DNA of 64,000 bases from NCBI GenBank assembly GCA_947172415.1, contig OX359197.1, forward strand, positions 3,162,001 through 3,226,000. The letters are read 5' to 3'. This DNA is from Chondrosia reniformis (taxonomy: Eukaryota > Porifera > Demospongiae > Chondrillida > Chondrillidae). Under the pieces are notes generated by a model. The model made no database searches. It was not told the origin of the DNA and saw nothing but the letters and a program-made list of their open reading frames with translations. This document shows, one piece after another, positions 11,745 to 23,026 of the stretch (positions are counted from its first letter, which is position 1; each line of letters begins with the position of its first letter). The position numbers and the translations under genes were made by a program.

Positions 11745-13457
11745 AAACACTTTGGAAAGGTTTTAAGCTAAAGACATATTTTTCCCCAAAATTTCCAATT
11801 ACCATTAGAGGCATTTTACTATGCGTGGCTTGTGACATACCAGCTGCAAGGAAAACCTGTGGATTCAAGGTCATTCTGCTAATTTAGGGTGCTCAAAATG
11901 CGCCAAGACTTTCCCAGGTCAGATAGGGAAAAAGAATTATGGCGGCTTTAATCGAGAATCTTGTTCTAAAAGGGATATTCAGATACATTGCAGAATATCA
12001 GAGCAGATAAAAAAGGCTAAAAATAAAACAACCCGGGCAAAACTTGAGATTCTGTATGGCATTAAGTATGCATCCCTTATCCAATTGCCATATTTTAACC
12101 CTATTAAAAGCTGTGTCATAGATCCCATGCATAATCTTTTTCAAGGTACTGCAAAAGCTATAATGAAGGACATATGGATATGATTAGAATACCTAAATGA
12201 ACGGTCGTTAGCCATAATTCAGGGGAGGGTTGAATCTATTAAGACACCTGTGAGCATTGGAGGTATCCCAAAGAAGATTTCTTCTTCCTTTGCAGAATTT
12301 ACATCTGATCAATGGAAAAATTGGGTAAATACCTATTCCTTATATTGCTTGCGTGATCAGCTGCCCCTGACTCACTACAGATGTTGGGAACTATTTGTGT
12401 TAGCTTGTCGCATCCTTTCTGAGCCTTGGCTAACTAAAACTGATATCCAAATGGCAGATGCTTTATTACTGTCATTTTGTAAATGATTTGAAGATATTTA
12501 TGGAGACTGTAAAGTTAGGCTCAACATGCATGTACACTGCCATTTAGCTGAATGTCTACATGATTTTGGACCAGCTCACACTTTCTGGCTATTTGCATTT
12601 GAAAGATACAATGGCATGTTAGGCTCTATACCTTCTAACCAGAAAGGAATAGAAACACAAATAATGGAGAAGATGAACATGGAAACCTACCTATATTCCA
12701 TCATTCACAAATTTGAAATATCTACTAACATATCACATGAAATACCCTTCCTTAAAAAGATACTAGAATCATGTGACCAAAAAGGCATTCCACCTTCATT
12801 TCACACCATTCTACAATTCCGAGGAAACTGTTTAGAGGACCTCTTAGAATTAAATTGGTCCACCAGTAATGATATAATAGTGTTATCAAAACCAAATGGC
12901 ATGGTTGCCCTTACCAGTGTTGAGGTTGAAAACATATATAGCTGATTAAAGAAGACAATAAAATATCTTGATATTGCACAATCTAAATTATGCCTGTGCG
13001 AATCATATGCCTACGCTAGAATTTCAGGAGAAATCTTTGCAACTGTGGCAAGCTACAAATTTTCACAAAATTGCTTTGTTATAGCTAAATGGTTTGATGA
13101 AAACAAGCTGAAAATCCCGACATTAATGTACAGAGTTCTACTGTTAATGCAGGTAAAATGTTGCGCATTCTAAAATACCCTTACAAGGTAAAACAGGAAG
13201 GCACTACACCTGGTGAAGCTATTTGTATGGCTAAAGTGGAATGGTATATATGTGACAAAAATTGTGAATGTTATGGGAAAGGACTTTTAGCTTACAAGAA
13301 CAAACCAAGGCTAAAAAGCAAGATATCATTTATACCAATTTTGCACTTCGAAAGGAAGTTCACTCCAGGTTATGGCTTTTTAAATCCAAATATTGGAAGG
13401 AATCCAGTTGATCAATACCTCTTTGTTTGTCCTATCACAAGCAAGGTCTATATATAA
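11745..13457 (+). pseudogene. tnp2-like (CACTA/En-Spm type) transposase
   Basis: Reading from about 11750, successive frames give FSPKFPITIRGILLCVACDI, PAARKTCGFKGHSANLGCSK and then DPMHNLFQGTAK (about 12120-12155), the hallmark of tnp2-type transposases. Next come a helical part (12250-12486), LNMHVHCHLAECLHDFGPAH with FERYNGMLGS (12526-12945, resembling the DUF4218 region), and a C-terminal part (13158-13457) ending DQYLFVCPITSKVYI. The order matches animal CACTA transposases, which cut and join the element ends as DDE-type enzymes. Stops and frameshifts occur near 12181, 12484, 12943 and before 13158. The N-terminal finger and acidic region expected for this family are not found upstream, so the gene is 5'-incomplete as well as broken. 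Confidence 0.75.
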
Positions 13458-14277
13458 TATTACACTTATGCACTACAGTGTATGCACAGATTGTAACTCA
13501 GTAGAACAAGCATATAACTATAACATGAAGGTATCTGTTTAGACTTATGCCCTATATGTAGCTTTAATCTTGTATTCAATCTCAGCCTGTATAGAGGTGA
13601 ACATTTTTCAGGTTGTTCATATGCCTATATAAATATGTATATCATAGTTCTGTCATGGGAAGTGTGCTCTCCACACCAGCAGTTAATGGAAAGTTGGAAA
13701 GGCTTCTGAAAACCTATGACATTAGTTATTACTTTTCTACTGCAATCCACTGTTACTTGAAGGCTGATTTATAAACTAAGTTTACTTACCAAATCGTATT
13801 CAGAATCATCAGCTTCCTTTCACCATCTACAGAATAAATTCAAAAAGGTTTTATTTACATACCTTAAAAGGAACGATTTTTTACCTTAGCAACCACGCCT
13901 GAACAGACCCATTCCATTACAAATATGTAAATGGACATACGTATATACACGTCTACAAACATGCAAAATGTGACAAATAAGCAGAAAAGGGTTATACATC
14001 CACACACACTTGAAATAAAATTACATAGTCACGAATGTTTATGATTTAAATCCCATCATCAAACAATCATTGTACCACGTGTGTGAGCATGCACAAATGG
14101 GCAACAACCTATTGCGTATGCGCAGCGATTTCGCACTGGCAATGAGCCACAATTGAAGGCTGTCTTCGAGAGGTCGCTTGTTCAACATATATACTCTGAT
14201 TAGAGTACGCCATTCTTGGGGAGAACCCTGTTCGTTCATGAGTGATGACGTCATTGTAATAATATCCACTAATTCAT
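13458..14277. other. Noncoding tail of element 2
   Basis: A+T-rich sequence after the transposase stop. A 76-codon frame on - (14039-14269, MDIITMTSSLMNEQGSPQEW) is open but has no recognisable domain and no obvious link to the other genes. I treat it as unproven. The right edge is where satellite units begin. Confidence 0.5.
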
Positions 14278-16424
14278 AGAAATAGAACCTACAACTAGCA
14301 CATAACTAGTACATATAACTAGTACATACAACAAGTACATACAAGTGGTTGATACAACTAGTACATATACCTAGTAAGTACAACTGGAACATACAACTAG
14401 TACATACAAGTAGTACATATCATTAGGACATACACATATATCTAGAACATAGAAATAGTACTTACAACTAGTTCATACAACTAGTACAAATTTCTACAAC
14501 ATAAACCGGTAACTAGAACATATAAGTAGTACACACAACTAGTACATGCAACTAGTACCTACAACCAGTAAATACAAATAGGACATACAACTAGTATATA
14601 CTATTTGTACATAAAAATAGTACATAGAACTAGAACATATAACAACTTGTTCATACAACTATTACAAAGAATTAGTACATAACTTGTACATATAAGTAGT
14701 ACATAAAACTAGTATATACAACTAGTACATACAACTAGTACATTCAGCTAGTTCATACAACTAGTACATACAACTAATACATATAACAAGAACCTACACT
14801 TATAACTAGTACACACAAATAGTACCTACTACTAGTACATACAACTAGTTCATACAACCAGTATATACAGCTAGTTCATACAACTAGTACATACAACTAG
14901 TAATTATAACAGGAACATACACTTATAACTAGTACATACAAATAGTACCTACTACTAGTATATACAACTAGTTCATACAACCGGTACATACAGCTAGTTC
15001 ATACAACTAGTACATACAACTAGTAAATATAACAGGAACATACACATACAACTAGCACATAGAATTGATAAATACATCTAGTACATACAACTAATACATA
15101 ATACTAGTACATACAACTAGGCCATACAACTAGTACATACAAGTAGTACATACAACTAGTTCATACAATTAGTACATGGAATTAGTACATAAAAAGTACA
15201 TAATTCCTAGTCCATAAAACTAGTACTTACAACTAGTACATACAACTAGTACATTCAGCTAGTTCATACAACTAGTACATAAAACTAGTACATATAACAA
15301 GAACATACACTTATAACTAGTACATCGAAATAGTACCTTTAACTAGTACATACAACTACTACATACAGCTAGTTCATACAACTAATACATAAAACTAGTA
15401 CATACAAGTTGTCCATACAACTAGTACATAGAAATAGTTCATACTACTAGTTCATACAACTAGTACAGGCAACTAGTGCATACATCTAGTTCATGCAACT
15501 AGTTCATACAAGTACTTCATTCAGCTAGTACGTAACTAGTACATATGACTAGTACATACAACTAGTACGTACAAGTAGTATATTCAGCTAGTTCATACAA
15601 TTAGTTCATACAACTAGTACATACAGCTAGTATATAAAACTAAAACATACAACTAGTTCATACAAGTAGTACATACAACTAGTACACACAAATTCTACAT
15701 ACAACTAGTTCATACAATTAGTATATGGAATTAGTACATAACTAGTACATATATTTAATCCATAAAATTGGTACTTACAACTAGTACATATAACTAGTAC
15801 ATTCAGCTAGTTCATACAACTAGTACATACAACTAGTACAACAAGAGCATACACTTCTAACTAGTCCATAGAAATAGTACCTACAACTAGTATATATAGT
15901 TAGTACATACAACTAATACATACAACTAGTTCATACAAGTAGTCCATACTACAAGTACATAGAAATAGTAGGTACTACTAGTTCATACCACTAGTACATG
16001 CAACTAGTGCATATATCTAGTTCATGCAACTAGTACACACAACTAGTACATATAACAAGAACATACACTAATAACTAATACCCACAAATAGTACCTACTA
16101 CTAGTACATACTACTAGTGCATTCAGCTAGTTCATACAACTAATAAACACAACTAGTTCATATAAGAAGTACATACAACTAGTACATAGAAATAGCACAT
16201 ACTACTTGTTCATACAACTAGTACATAAAACTAGTGCATACATCTGGTTCATACAATTAGTACATACAACTATTATATAAAACTAGTACATAAAATTAGT
16301 TCATGCAATTAGTACATACAATAAGAACATACAAATAATACATGCAAATAGTACATACCACTACTTCATACAACAAGTACATATAACTATTACTTACAAC
16401 TAGTACACACAACTAGTACATATC
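14278..16424 (-). repeat. 13-bp minisatellite array, - orientation
   Basis: ACATACAACTAGT units with an interspersed longer motif in which TATAACAAGAACATACACTTATAACTAG-like text recurs (near 14785, 14905, 15295 and 16045), giving an irregular higher-order pattern. No genes. Confidence 0.97.
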
Positions 16425-17213
16425 AGGGAGTACGGTAGTACTCCCTTTTTAGGGATGACGCGGGTTTTTTCGTTTTCCCCATACATCGGTATAGGAGCGA
16501 AATCCCGAAATAGGCCAAAAATCAAGAAGGGAAGGCTATATATAGCTAAATATACCATATACATACTCTAAATAAACCTTAAAGGCAAGCGAATATGTCC
16601 CGCTGGCGATATAATAAACTTTAAAAATTCCAAATTTCGTCCTCTTCTTCATCTTCATTTTATCTTCATCTTCATCTTCATCTTCATCTTCATCTTCATC
16701 TTTATCTTCTTCATCTTCTTCGCTCGCTATAACTAAAAAAGGAAAGAAGCTTTCGGACTACTTCTAAAGCGAAAATACTCTAAATTTTCCGCGCTACATT
16801 CTTTTGTAGAAGCGAGAGTGATTACTTTATTATTGAGCATGACGGTTTTCATGGCCCAAGAGTCACGGCTTCAATAAAGTCGCCATTTTAATGGCGTAAT
16901 AATCAGTCGAAGATTGTGAAACCAAAGTGGTTTAAAATCCAACGAATTCCTAGCTTATGCTCCATAAAAAGTACAGAAACTAGAGAACAATAAAAATTTT
17001 CAATAAAAATAGTAAAGATGTAGGGATGGCACAAAAAGCACAGAAACAAGAAAGGGATGTTACACAGTGAAGCATTAGCTATGCATGAATCCTACAAGCA
17101 AAGGTGTTGTATGATTCATGCATATATAGCTAATGCTGCTTTCTTGTTTCTGTGCTTTTTGTGCCATCCCTACATCTTCACTATTTTTGTAGAAAATTTT
17201 TATTGTTCTCTTT
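16425..17213 (+). mobile_element. Fold-back nonautonomous element, copy A
   Basis: Starts with a hairpin AGGGAGTAC-GGTA-GTACTCCCT (about 16426-16447). It runs through noncoding sequence including a TTCATC microsatellite and a conserved GCCATTTTAATGGC palindrome (about 16882). It ends with a long snap-back of about 230 bases (about 16980-17213), whose arms contain AAAATAGTAAAGATGTAGGG and its near-complement. A second copy in opposite orientation lies at 36899-37662. The sharing of both outer borders shows it is one element. No coding potential is visible and the superfamily is uncertain. Confidence 0.75.
16640..16725 (+). repeat. TTCATC microsatellite
   Basis: About a dozen TTCATC or TCATCT steps inside fold-back copy A. 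Copy B carries a shorter GAA-rich counterpart on the other strand near 37405-37450. Confidence 0.9.
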
Positions 17214-18000
17214 ACTAGTACATACAACTAGTAGATACAACCAGAACCTACAACTAGGACCGACAACTAGTAAATAGTACATACAACTATTTCATGCAAC
17301 TAGTTCAAACAATATTTATGATGGTACATCCTTCATACAACTAGTACATAAATAGTACATACAACTAGTTAATACAACCAGCACAAACAACTACTACATA
17401 ATTAGTACATACAACTAGTACATACAACTAGTAAATAAACCTAGTACTAGTACTAGTACATACAACTAGTCCATACAACTATTATATGTAACTAGTTCAT
17501 ACAACTAGTAAATATAATTACTAAATACAACTAGTACATTCAACCAGTCCGTAAAACTAGTTCATACAACTAGTACGTACATTTAGTATCTACAACGAGT
17601 AAATATAACTAGTACTAGTTCATAAAACTAGTACATTCAACTAGTATATAAAACTAGCACTGAGAACATACGAGTTCATTCAACTAGTTCATACAACTAT
17701 TACTTACAACTAGTACATACGACTAGTATCTACAACTAGTCCATACAATTACTACACACAACTAGTACATATTACTAGTACATACAACTAGTCCATACAA
17801 CCATAACATACAACTAGTTATTATTACCAATTATAGTACCTACAACTAGTGCATACAACTAGTACACACGCCTAGTACATAGAACTAGTACTTATAACTG
17901 GTACCTACATTAAGAACATACAACTAGAACTTACAACTAGTAACTAGTTCATACAACTAGTTCATACAACTAGTACATACAAGTAGTACCTACAACTAGT
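17214..18000 (-). repeat. 13-bp minisatellite array, - orientation
   Basis: Same unit. From about 17312 to 17700 it closely matches 24699-25080, including the foreign tag GATGGTACATCCTTC at 17320-17334. Confidence 0.97.
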
Positions 18001-19990
18001 TAATATTACAACTTTGTCATTCATAGAGCGTGTAACTAGAAAATCATGGAATTTCCGTACTCCAGCCAGTTCAGAATATTTTTTTATTAGGGTACTCCTC
18101 CATTCAAGAATTCCAGATCCGTCCTCAATGTGAGAAGTACTAAATTTCTGGCATATCAACCTTAGTTCTTCTGCCGTGAAAACATCTTCTCGATTGTACT
18201 GGTTGGCTACTAAGGAAAAGAGGCAGTCTGGGGCAAATTTAGTATGCCCAGCAACTAAAAAGCAAAAGCGGATGTGGTCCTCTTTACGATGGCCAACTAC
18301 TTCCATTCCCCAAGCAAACAGGAAACGATTTTTGTTGGTGTTCCCAGCGTTGTCAAAAAGATGCAAATGTGTTTTATCCATGGAAACTCAGATGTCATTT
18401 TATCCATGTATTGTGAGAGAAAGGATATTGTGTGGTCAGTATTTTTTTGGACCAATTGTTTCGTTAAATATTGTTATTGCTTTGCTATCATTTCTGTGGT
18501 CAACTAGGCCAAGATATCTTGGGAAACTTTCAGCAAGTAATAAGTTGAGCCTGGCTGCTCTGTTCTTCCCCAATGAGGAATAAGTTTACTTTGGTGGTAG
18601 TCAGCTGACAATACTAATGTGAATGTATGCTGGGCAACAGTCAGTTCTACATTTTCGGAAGATCTCCCTGCCTTAGTCAACTCAACGATTTTATTTCAAT
18701 TTTAAGTGCATATACGGATTGTCTGATTGTAATAATCCCTAACTGCACTAGCATCCTCTTTGTGGCTACACAGTCTTTCTTCAGATACTTCTATATTTGC
18801 CTCAACTTCCCTTATTTTTTGTTCTTCTGCTGATCCAACTTGCATGAGACGCTTTAAAATCGCAGCCTGCCTAGATGTTTCCTCCTTGATAAGTTTACAT
18901 GTATCGCAGTTATCGGATTCATGGGGATGTAGTGCTACCTTTGGCCGAAATGTTTTCAACCACTTTCGAACTGCAAATGCAGAGCATGTCATTTTACCTG
19001 CCTCCTCCGGTGTCTGATTGAAAACCCATACAACAGATGCCTGAGCCTTAACTTGAAAATCCCTTTCATCTAATTTGGGTGGGTCAATTATTGTAAATTT
19101 GGGGATGAAGAAGAATTGTGGGCTATAACTTCCTGCCTGGCGACCATTAGGATGGCTGTTTGCATCCACAAACTGCAAGAAGGCTTCTTGCACTTGCGGT
19201 TTTGAATGATTTGACATTCTTCCAGCTAATCCATGCCTTTCATGAGGATATTCCACTTCAACAGTGTCATCATTAAGTAAAGTGTCCCACCAGTCGGATA
19301 TTCCTCCACAGATGTCATTTACTCTAGGATAAAGCACAAAGGATTGCAGTTTCTTTTCTATTACCTCTCTCTTTGCTAGTGTAATTACAGGTGCCTGGCA
19401 TTGGTTTACTTTTATTTTCCTTTGTCTAGACAGCCTCTCCGTGTGAACACCCAGATTACTAACAATGCAGGCTAAACAGTACAGGTAATTACCATGAACA
19501 TCAAAGAAGTTTTCCCTTAACCATTGATTCTGTTCTGTTGTAGAAATGAAAAGATGACAGTGAAGAGTCACTGTTAGTGGCACAAGACAGTTTTACATAA
19601 TTTTATTTATTTATTATTGTTAATTAGAGGTTGGGATTTGGTGTGCATGTGCAGAGTTATATCTATACGTACAGATTTGTTCACATCGTAGACAAGTAAT
19701 TTAAGTGCAACTACATGAAAAATCTAAGATACCATTTACCTACATGCTATATGCCTATTCTGTAAAAAGAGCCTATAGGGGAACTAAACCTAAAGAGAGC
19801 TTTAGATGAAGATACAGTAGTCTTTTCTTCCTTCTTTTCCCTTCTTTCATCTTCTTCTCCACTGGGTCAGACAGCCGTTTCTGGGAATTCCACCCTTCAT
19901 CAGTGATCCTGGGAGTCTTTGTCTTTTTCTTTATCTTGATCTTCTGTGAATCCTTGGCTCACTATGCTAAATCTAGGGGCCTTATATACA
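18001..19990 (-). pseudogene. DUF7869-like transposon-type protein, middle and C-terminal part
   Basis: The frame at 19583-18702 encodes RKWLKTFRPKVALHPHESDN followed by CDTCKLIKEE, a Cys-containing motif, then a coiled coil (QKIREVEANIEVSEERL). Shifted frames continue to 18381-17962, with DKTHLHLFDNAGNTNKNRFL, IRFCFLVAGHTKFAPDCLFS and LEWRSTLIKKYSEL. The D-N-A-G-N-x-N-K-N and GHTKFAPD phrases are characteristic of the DUF7869 family, which is widespread in invertebrate repeat proteins and probably an RNase H-like transposase core; that last point is inference. Frameshifts between 18702 and 18381, and truncation by satellite at about 18000, make it dead. A Lys-rich exon-like stretch near 19960-19810 lies upstream. 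Confidence 0.6.
19861..19915 (-). ncRNA. Candidate hammerhead ribozyme motif
   Basis: On the - strand CTGATGA (19903-19897) is followed by a GGG/CCC stem II with an A-A mismatch next to the core. Then come GAAA and ACGGCTGT, followed by C, the expected cleavage position. The bases before CTGATGA pair with those after the cleavage site (A-T, C-G, T-A, mismatch, G-C, G-C), giving stem I. Stem III is self-complementary with no loop, as in dimeric hammerheads. It overlaps a Lys-rich coding frame, so chance similarity remains possible. Confidence 0.4.
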
Positions 19991-20189
19991 CTATTTTGGC
20001 GCCAAAAGTTAAATAAGGTGTTAACTAAGACACATGATGAAATTTAATTTTATGAAAGGAATGTAGGTCCAATTAACTTTTATGAATTAATTATAAATCT
20101 ATTAGTAATCTTGCTTGTACAGGTAAAACAGACTCAGCATAACTATAGACACAAGTAGGACATATTACGTAAGTCTACCCTTAGGTCTT

Positions 20190-20645
20190 CTAGTAGTAAC
20201 ATTTCTTTGGAGGTGCATGTAAACACTTGCCAGTAAGATTCTTGTATGCCATATCTTCCCTTTTTGGATTTGGATAGCTATTGATGCGAGATGCATAAGT
20301 GCTAGCATTACGTCTCCCTACACTTGAAAATACATCGGCCAATCTCTTGAGAATCTCAGCACAGCCACGTTTGCAGTTGCTAGATTCGGTTTCCTCATTG
20401 GTAAATGGTGAATCTGCGCTAATAAGGCTATCCTCAAGGTCTGGCTTAAGTGTGTAAGTTGCTTTCCCTTTTCCCTCTAAATAATTAGTTAAACGATTCA
20501 TTCGCCTTCCAGGCCTTGTCGAAGGTGTTTGATTTTCTCTAACAGGTACATTTGCAGTTAGATTGCATGATTCTTCAGCAAAAGGAGTTGGAGAATAATG
20601 TTGCTCGAGAATAGGAGAGGAAGAAACCACTTCGTCTAAATCCAT
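20190..20645 (-). CDS. Probable first exon of the DUF7869-like gene
   Basis: Open frame of 151 codons starting MDLDEVVSSSPILEQHYSPT and holding NCKRGCAEILKRL, then ending KKCYY at a stop. It lies upstream of, and on the same strand as, the DUF7869-like pseudogene. A Ser/Pro-rich acidic start followed by a C-x3-C segment is typical of the N-termini of such proteins, as far as I remember. No clear splice donor was settled, so a separate small protein is possible. Sequence from 20646 to 20754 is unique and noncoding. Confidence 0.35.
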   Translation of the reverse strand: MDLDEVVSSSPILEQHYSPTPFAEESCNLTANVPVRENQTPSTRPGRRMNRLTNYLEGKGKATYTLKPDLEDSLISADSPFTNEETESSNCKRGCAEILKRLADVFSSVGRRNASTYASRINSYPNPKREDMAYKNLTGKCLHAPPKKCYY

Positions 20646-20754
20646 CGTTTAAAATAAGCGTTTTCAGCTGTGCAAATTCGAATAACCGCCAAATGAAGGC
20701 TACTTATAGACCGATGCCTATTCTAAACGTATCTTATAGTCATTGTAATGCGAT

Positions 20755-22388
20755 AACTAGTATATATACCTTGTACATACAACTAGTACATATGACTAGT
20801 ACATATAACTAGTACATATAACTAGAACATACAACTAGTACTACAACCAGAACATACAACTGGTACATACAACTAGTAATGAGTACATACAGCTAGTACA
20901 TATAACTAGTACATACAAGTAGTACCTACAACTATTTAATATTACCAGTAATAGTACCTACTAGTTCATACAACTAGTTCATGCCACTATTACATAAAAA
21001 GTGCATAAAACTAGTTAAAACAACTAGCCCAAGCAACTACTACATAACTGGTACATACAACTAGTACATACAACTAGTACATACAATCAGTACAAACAAC
21101 TATTACATTAACCTGTGCATAAAACGTGTAATTACAACTGGTAAATAAACCTGGTACTAGTATATACAACTAGTCCATACACCTAGTAAATATATCTACT
21201 TCATACAATTAGTAAATATAACTAGTACATACAATTAGTACATATAATTAGTACCTTCAACTAGTTTTATGTACTAGTTGTATGTACTAGTTATGTACTA
21301 GTTGTATGTACTAGTTGTATGTACTAGTCCATATAACTAGTACATACAACTAGTACAAACATATAGTACTTAAAACTACTAAATATACCTAGTTCCAGTA
21401 TATACAAATAGTACAAACAACTAGTATTAACGACTAGTAAAGAAAACTAGTATTAGAACATACAACTGGCACATACATATAGTTATGAGTACATACAACT
21501 AGTACATACAACAATTAATTACAAGTATTACATACAACTAATAGCTAAAGCTAGTAAATATAACTAGTAGTAGTACATACAACAAGTTCACGCAACTAAT
21601 GGATACAACTACTAATGAGTACATAGAACTAGTATACAAAACTAGTGCATACAACTGGTACATACAAATAGTTCATACAACTAGAACATTAAACTAGTAC
21701 ATATACATAGTACATAAAACTTGTACACGGAAGTATATAATACATACAACTAGTACTTACAACTAGTCCATACAACTACTACATACCACTTGTACTTTCA
21801 GCACGTATATCAAGAACATACTCTTTTAACTAGTATATAGAAATAATACAAAGAACTAGTATATACAACTAGTACAAACTACCAATTCCTACAACTTGTG
21901 TATACAACTATTACATACAATTAGTACATACTACTAGTTCACACAATTAGTACTAACAACTTGTACATTCAACTAGTACATACAACTAGTGCATAAAACT
22001 AGTGCATACAAGTAGTACATATAACTCGGACATTCACATATATCTAAAACATAGACATTTAAGTAGTATATAGAAAGAGTACATAATATTAGTATGTAAA
22101 ACTAGTGAATACACCCAATATATACAATTAGTTCATTCAACTAGTACATACAAATAGTTCTTGACTAGGACATATAGCTAGTACTTTCAACTAGTACATA
22201 TAAAGAGTACATACAACTAGTACATACAACTAGAACTGGTAGACACAAATAGTACATACAACTAGTTCATTCCACTACTATATACAACTAGTACATACAA
22301 ATAGTAAATATAAGTTGAACATCGACTTATAACTAGTACATAGAAATAGGACATACGCCTAGTTCAAACAACTAGTACATATAATTAG
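20755..22388 (-). repeat. 13-bp minisatellite array, - orientation with a short flip
   Basis: ACATACAACTAGT units. A block of about 70 bases at 21257-21327 is in + orientation (TTTTATGTACTAGTTGTATG). The same flip with the same flanks recurs at 26767-26838, so the two are copies of one duplicated segment. Confidence 0.96.
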
Positions 22389-22390
22389 TA

Positions 22391-23024
22391 CAGTAGAATC
22401 TCGTTAACACGAAATCGGTTAACGTAAAAAATCGCTTAATACGAAAGTTTTAATTGGTCACTATATTTGCGCTATACTTCCCCATACATTATTATCCTTT
22501 TAATACGAAATTTGATAACACGAAAAGTCGGTTAACGTGAAAGAAATGTGGCACGCACGAAGTGTTAAAATCATTTAATACGAAATTTAATTATGGCGGC
22601 TAAGCAGAAATTGTTAAACAGTAAAAAAGGTGAAAATATTGAAGGCTATCAAACAAAGCAGTGGTCAGCATGGTGCAAAAGTTAGAATTGCAAAGGAATT
22701 CGGCATTGCCAATTCAACTTTATCTGGGACAAGACCCGTATCTTTAACATTTTTAAAACGTCAACATTCGAGCCAAAAAGGAAGCATCTACGGATGACAA
22801 AATTTGAAGAGGTACCTCACGCTTTGTTGCTTTGGTTTAAGGCTATTTGCGGCAAAAACGTACCCGTGAGGCAAGCGAATCAGCAGGACTATAATTAGCC
22901 TCTTTATTACTACATTTCTATCTACACTATACTTCTCTTTAAGCATTATACTGTTAACACGAAATACTTTTAACACAAAATTTGTAAGCAGTGCCTTGGA
23001 TTTTGTGTTAACGAGATTCTACTG
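22391..23024 (+). mobile_element. 634-bp Tigger/pogo deletion derivative
   Basis: Terminal inverted repeats of about 25 bases with one mismatch begin CAGTAGAATCTCGTTAACAC, flanked by TA on both sides (22389-22390, 23025-23026). Subterminal copies of TTAAYACGAAA occur at both ends. Inside are scraps of a pogo-type transposase. One is an N-terminal helix-turn-helix region (reading across about 22590-22730 as ...GEN..EGYQTKQWSAWCKS-like, with frame breaks). The other is a CENP-B-type piece at 22794-22896, EEVPHALLLWFKAICGKNVP. The catalytic domain is missing, so it would need a transposase in trans. Confidence 0.85.
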
Positions 23025-23026
23025 TA

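Larger units (their letters stand above)
7826..14277. mobile_element. CACTA-like transposon with kinase cargo (element 2)
   Basis: A 6.4-kb unique island between satellite arrays. In order it contains a GTTTCA-rich subterminal zone, a TnpA-like gene (-), a divergent promoter region, a protein kinase gene (+), an 80/89-bp tandem repeat, a tnp2-like transposase (+) and a noncoding tail. The divergent TnpA-like and tnp2-like pair is shared with element 1. I could not recognise matching terminal inverted repeats or target duplications. The extent is therefore taken from the satellite boundaries, and the island could be a composite of more than one insertion. Confidence 0.5.

Noticed and set aside
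14039-14269. Minus-strand 76-codon frame as a gene
   Set aside because: No domain, no partner exon and no link to the CACTA-like genes; left as noncoding tail.
16640-16725. TTCATC run as coding (Asp/Glu-rich protein on -)
   Set aside because: It is a microsatellite inside a noncoding element, and copy B has a different length and broken frame.
18176-18583. Plus-strand 135-codon frame
   Set aside because: It is antisense to the DUF7869-like pseudogene, which has recognisable motifs.
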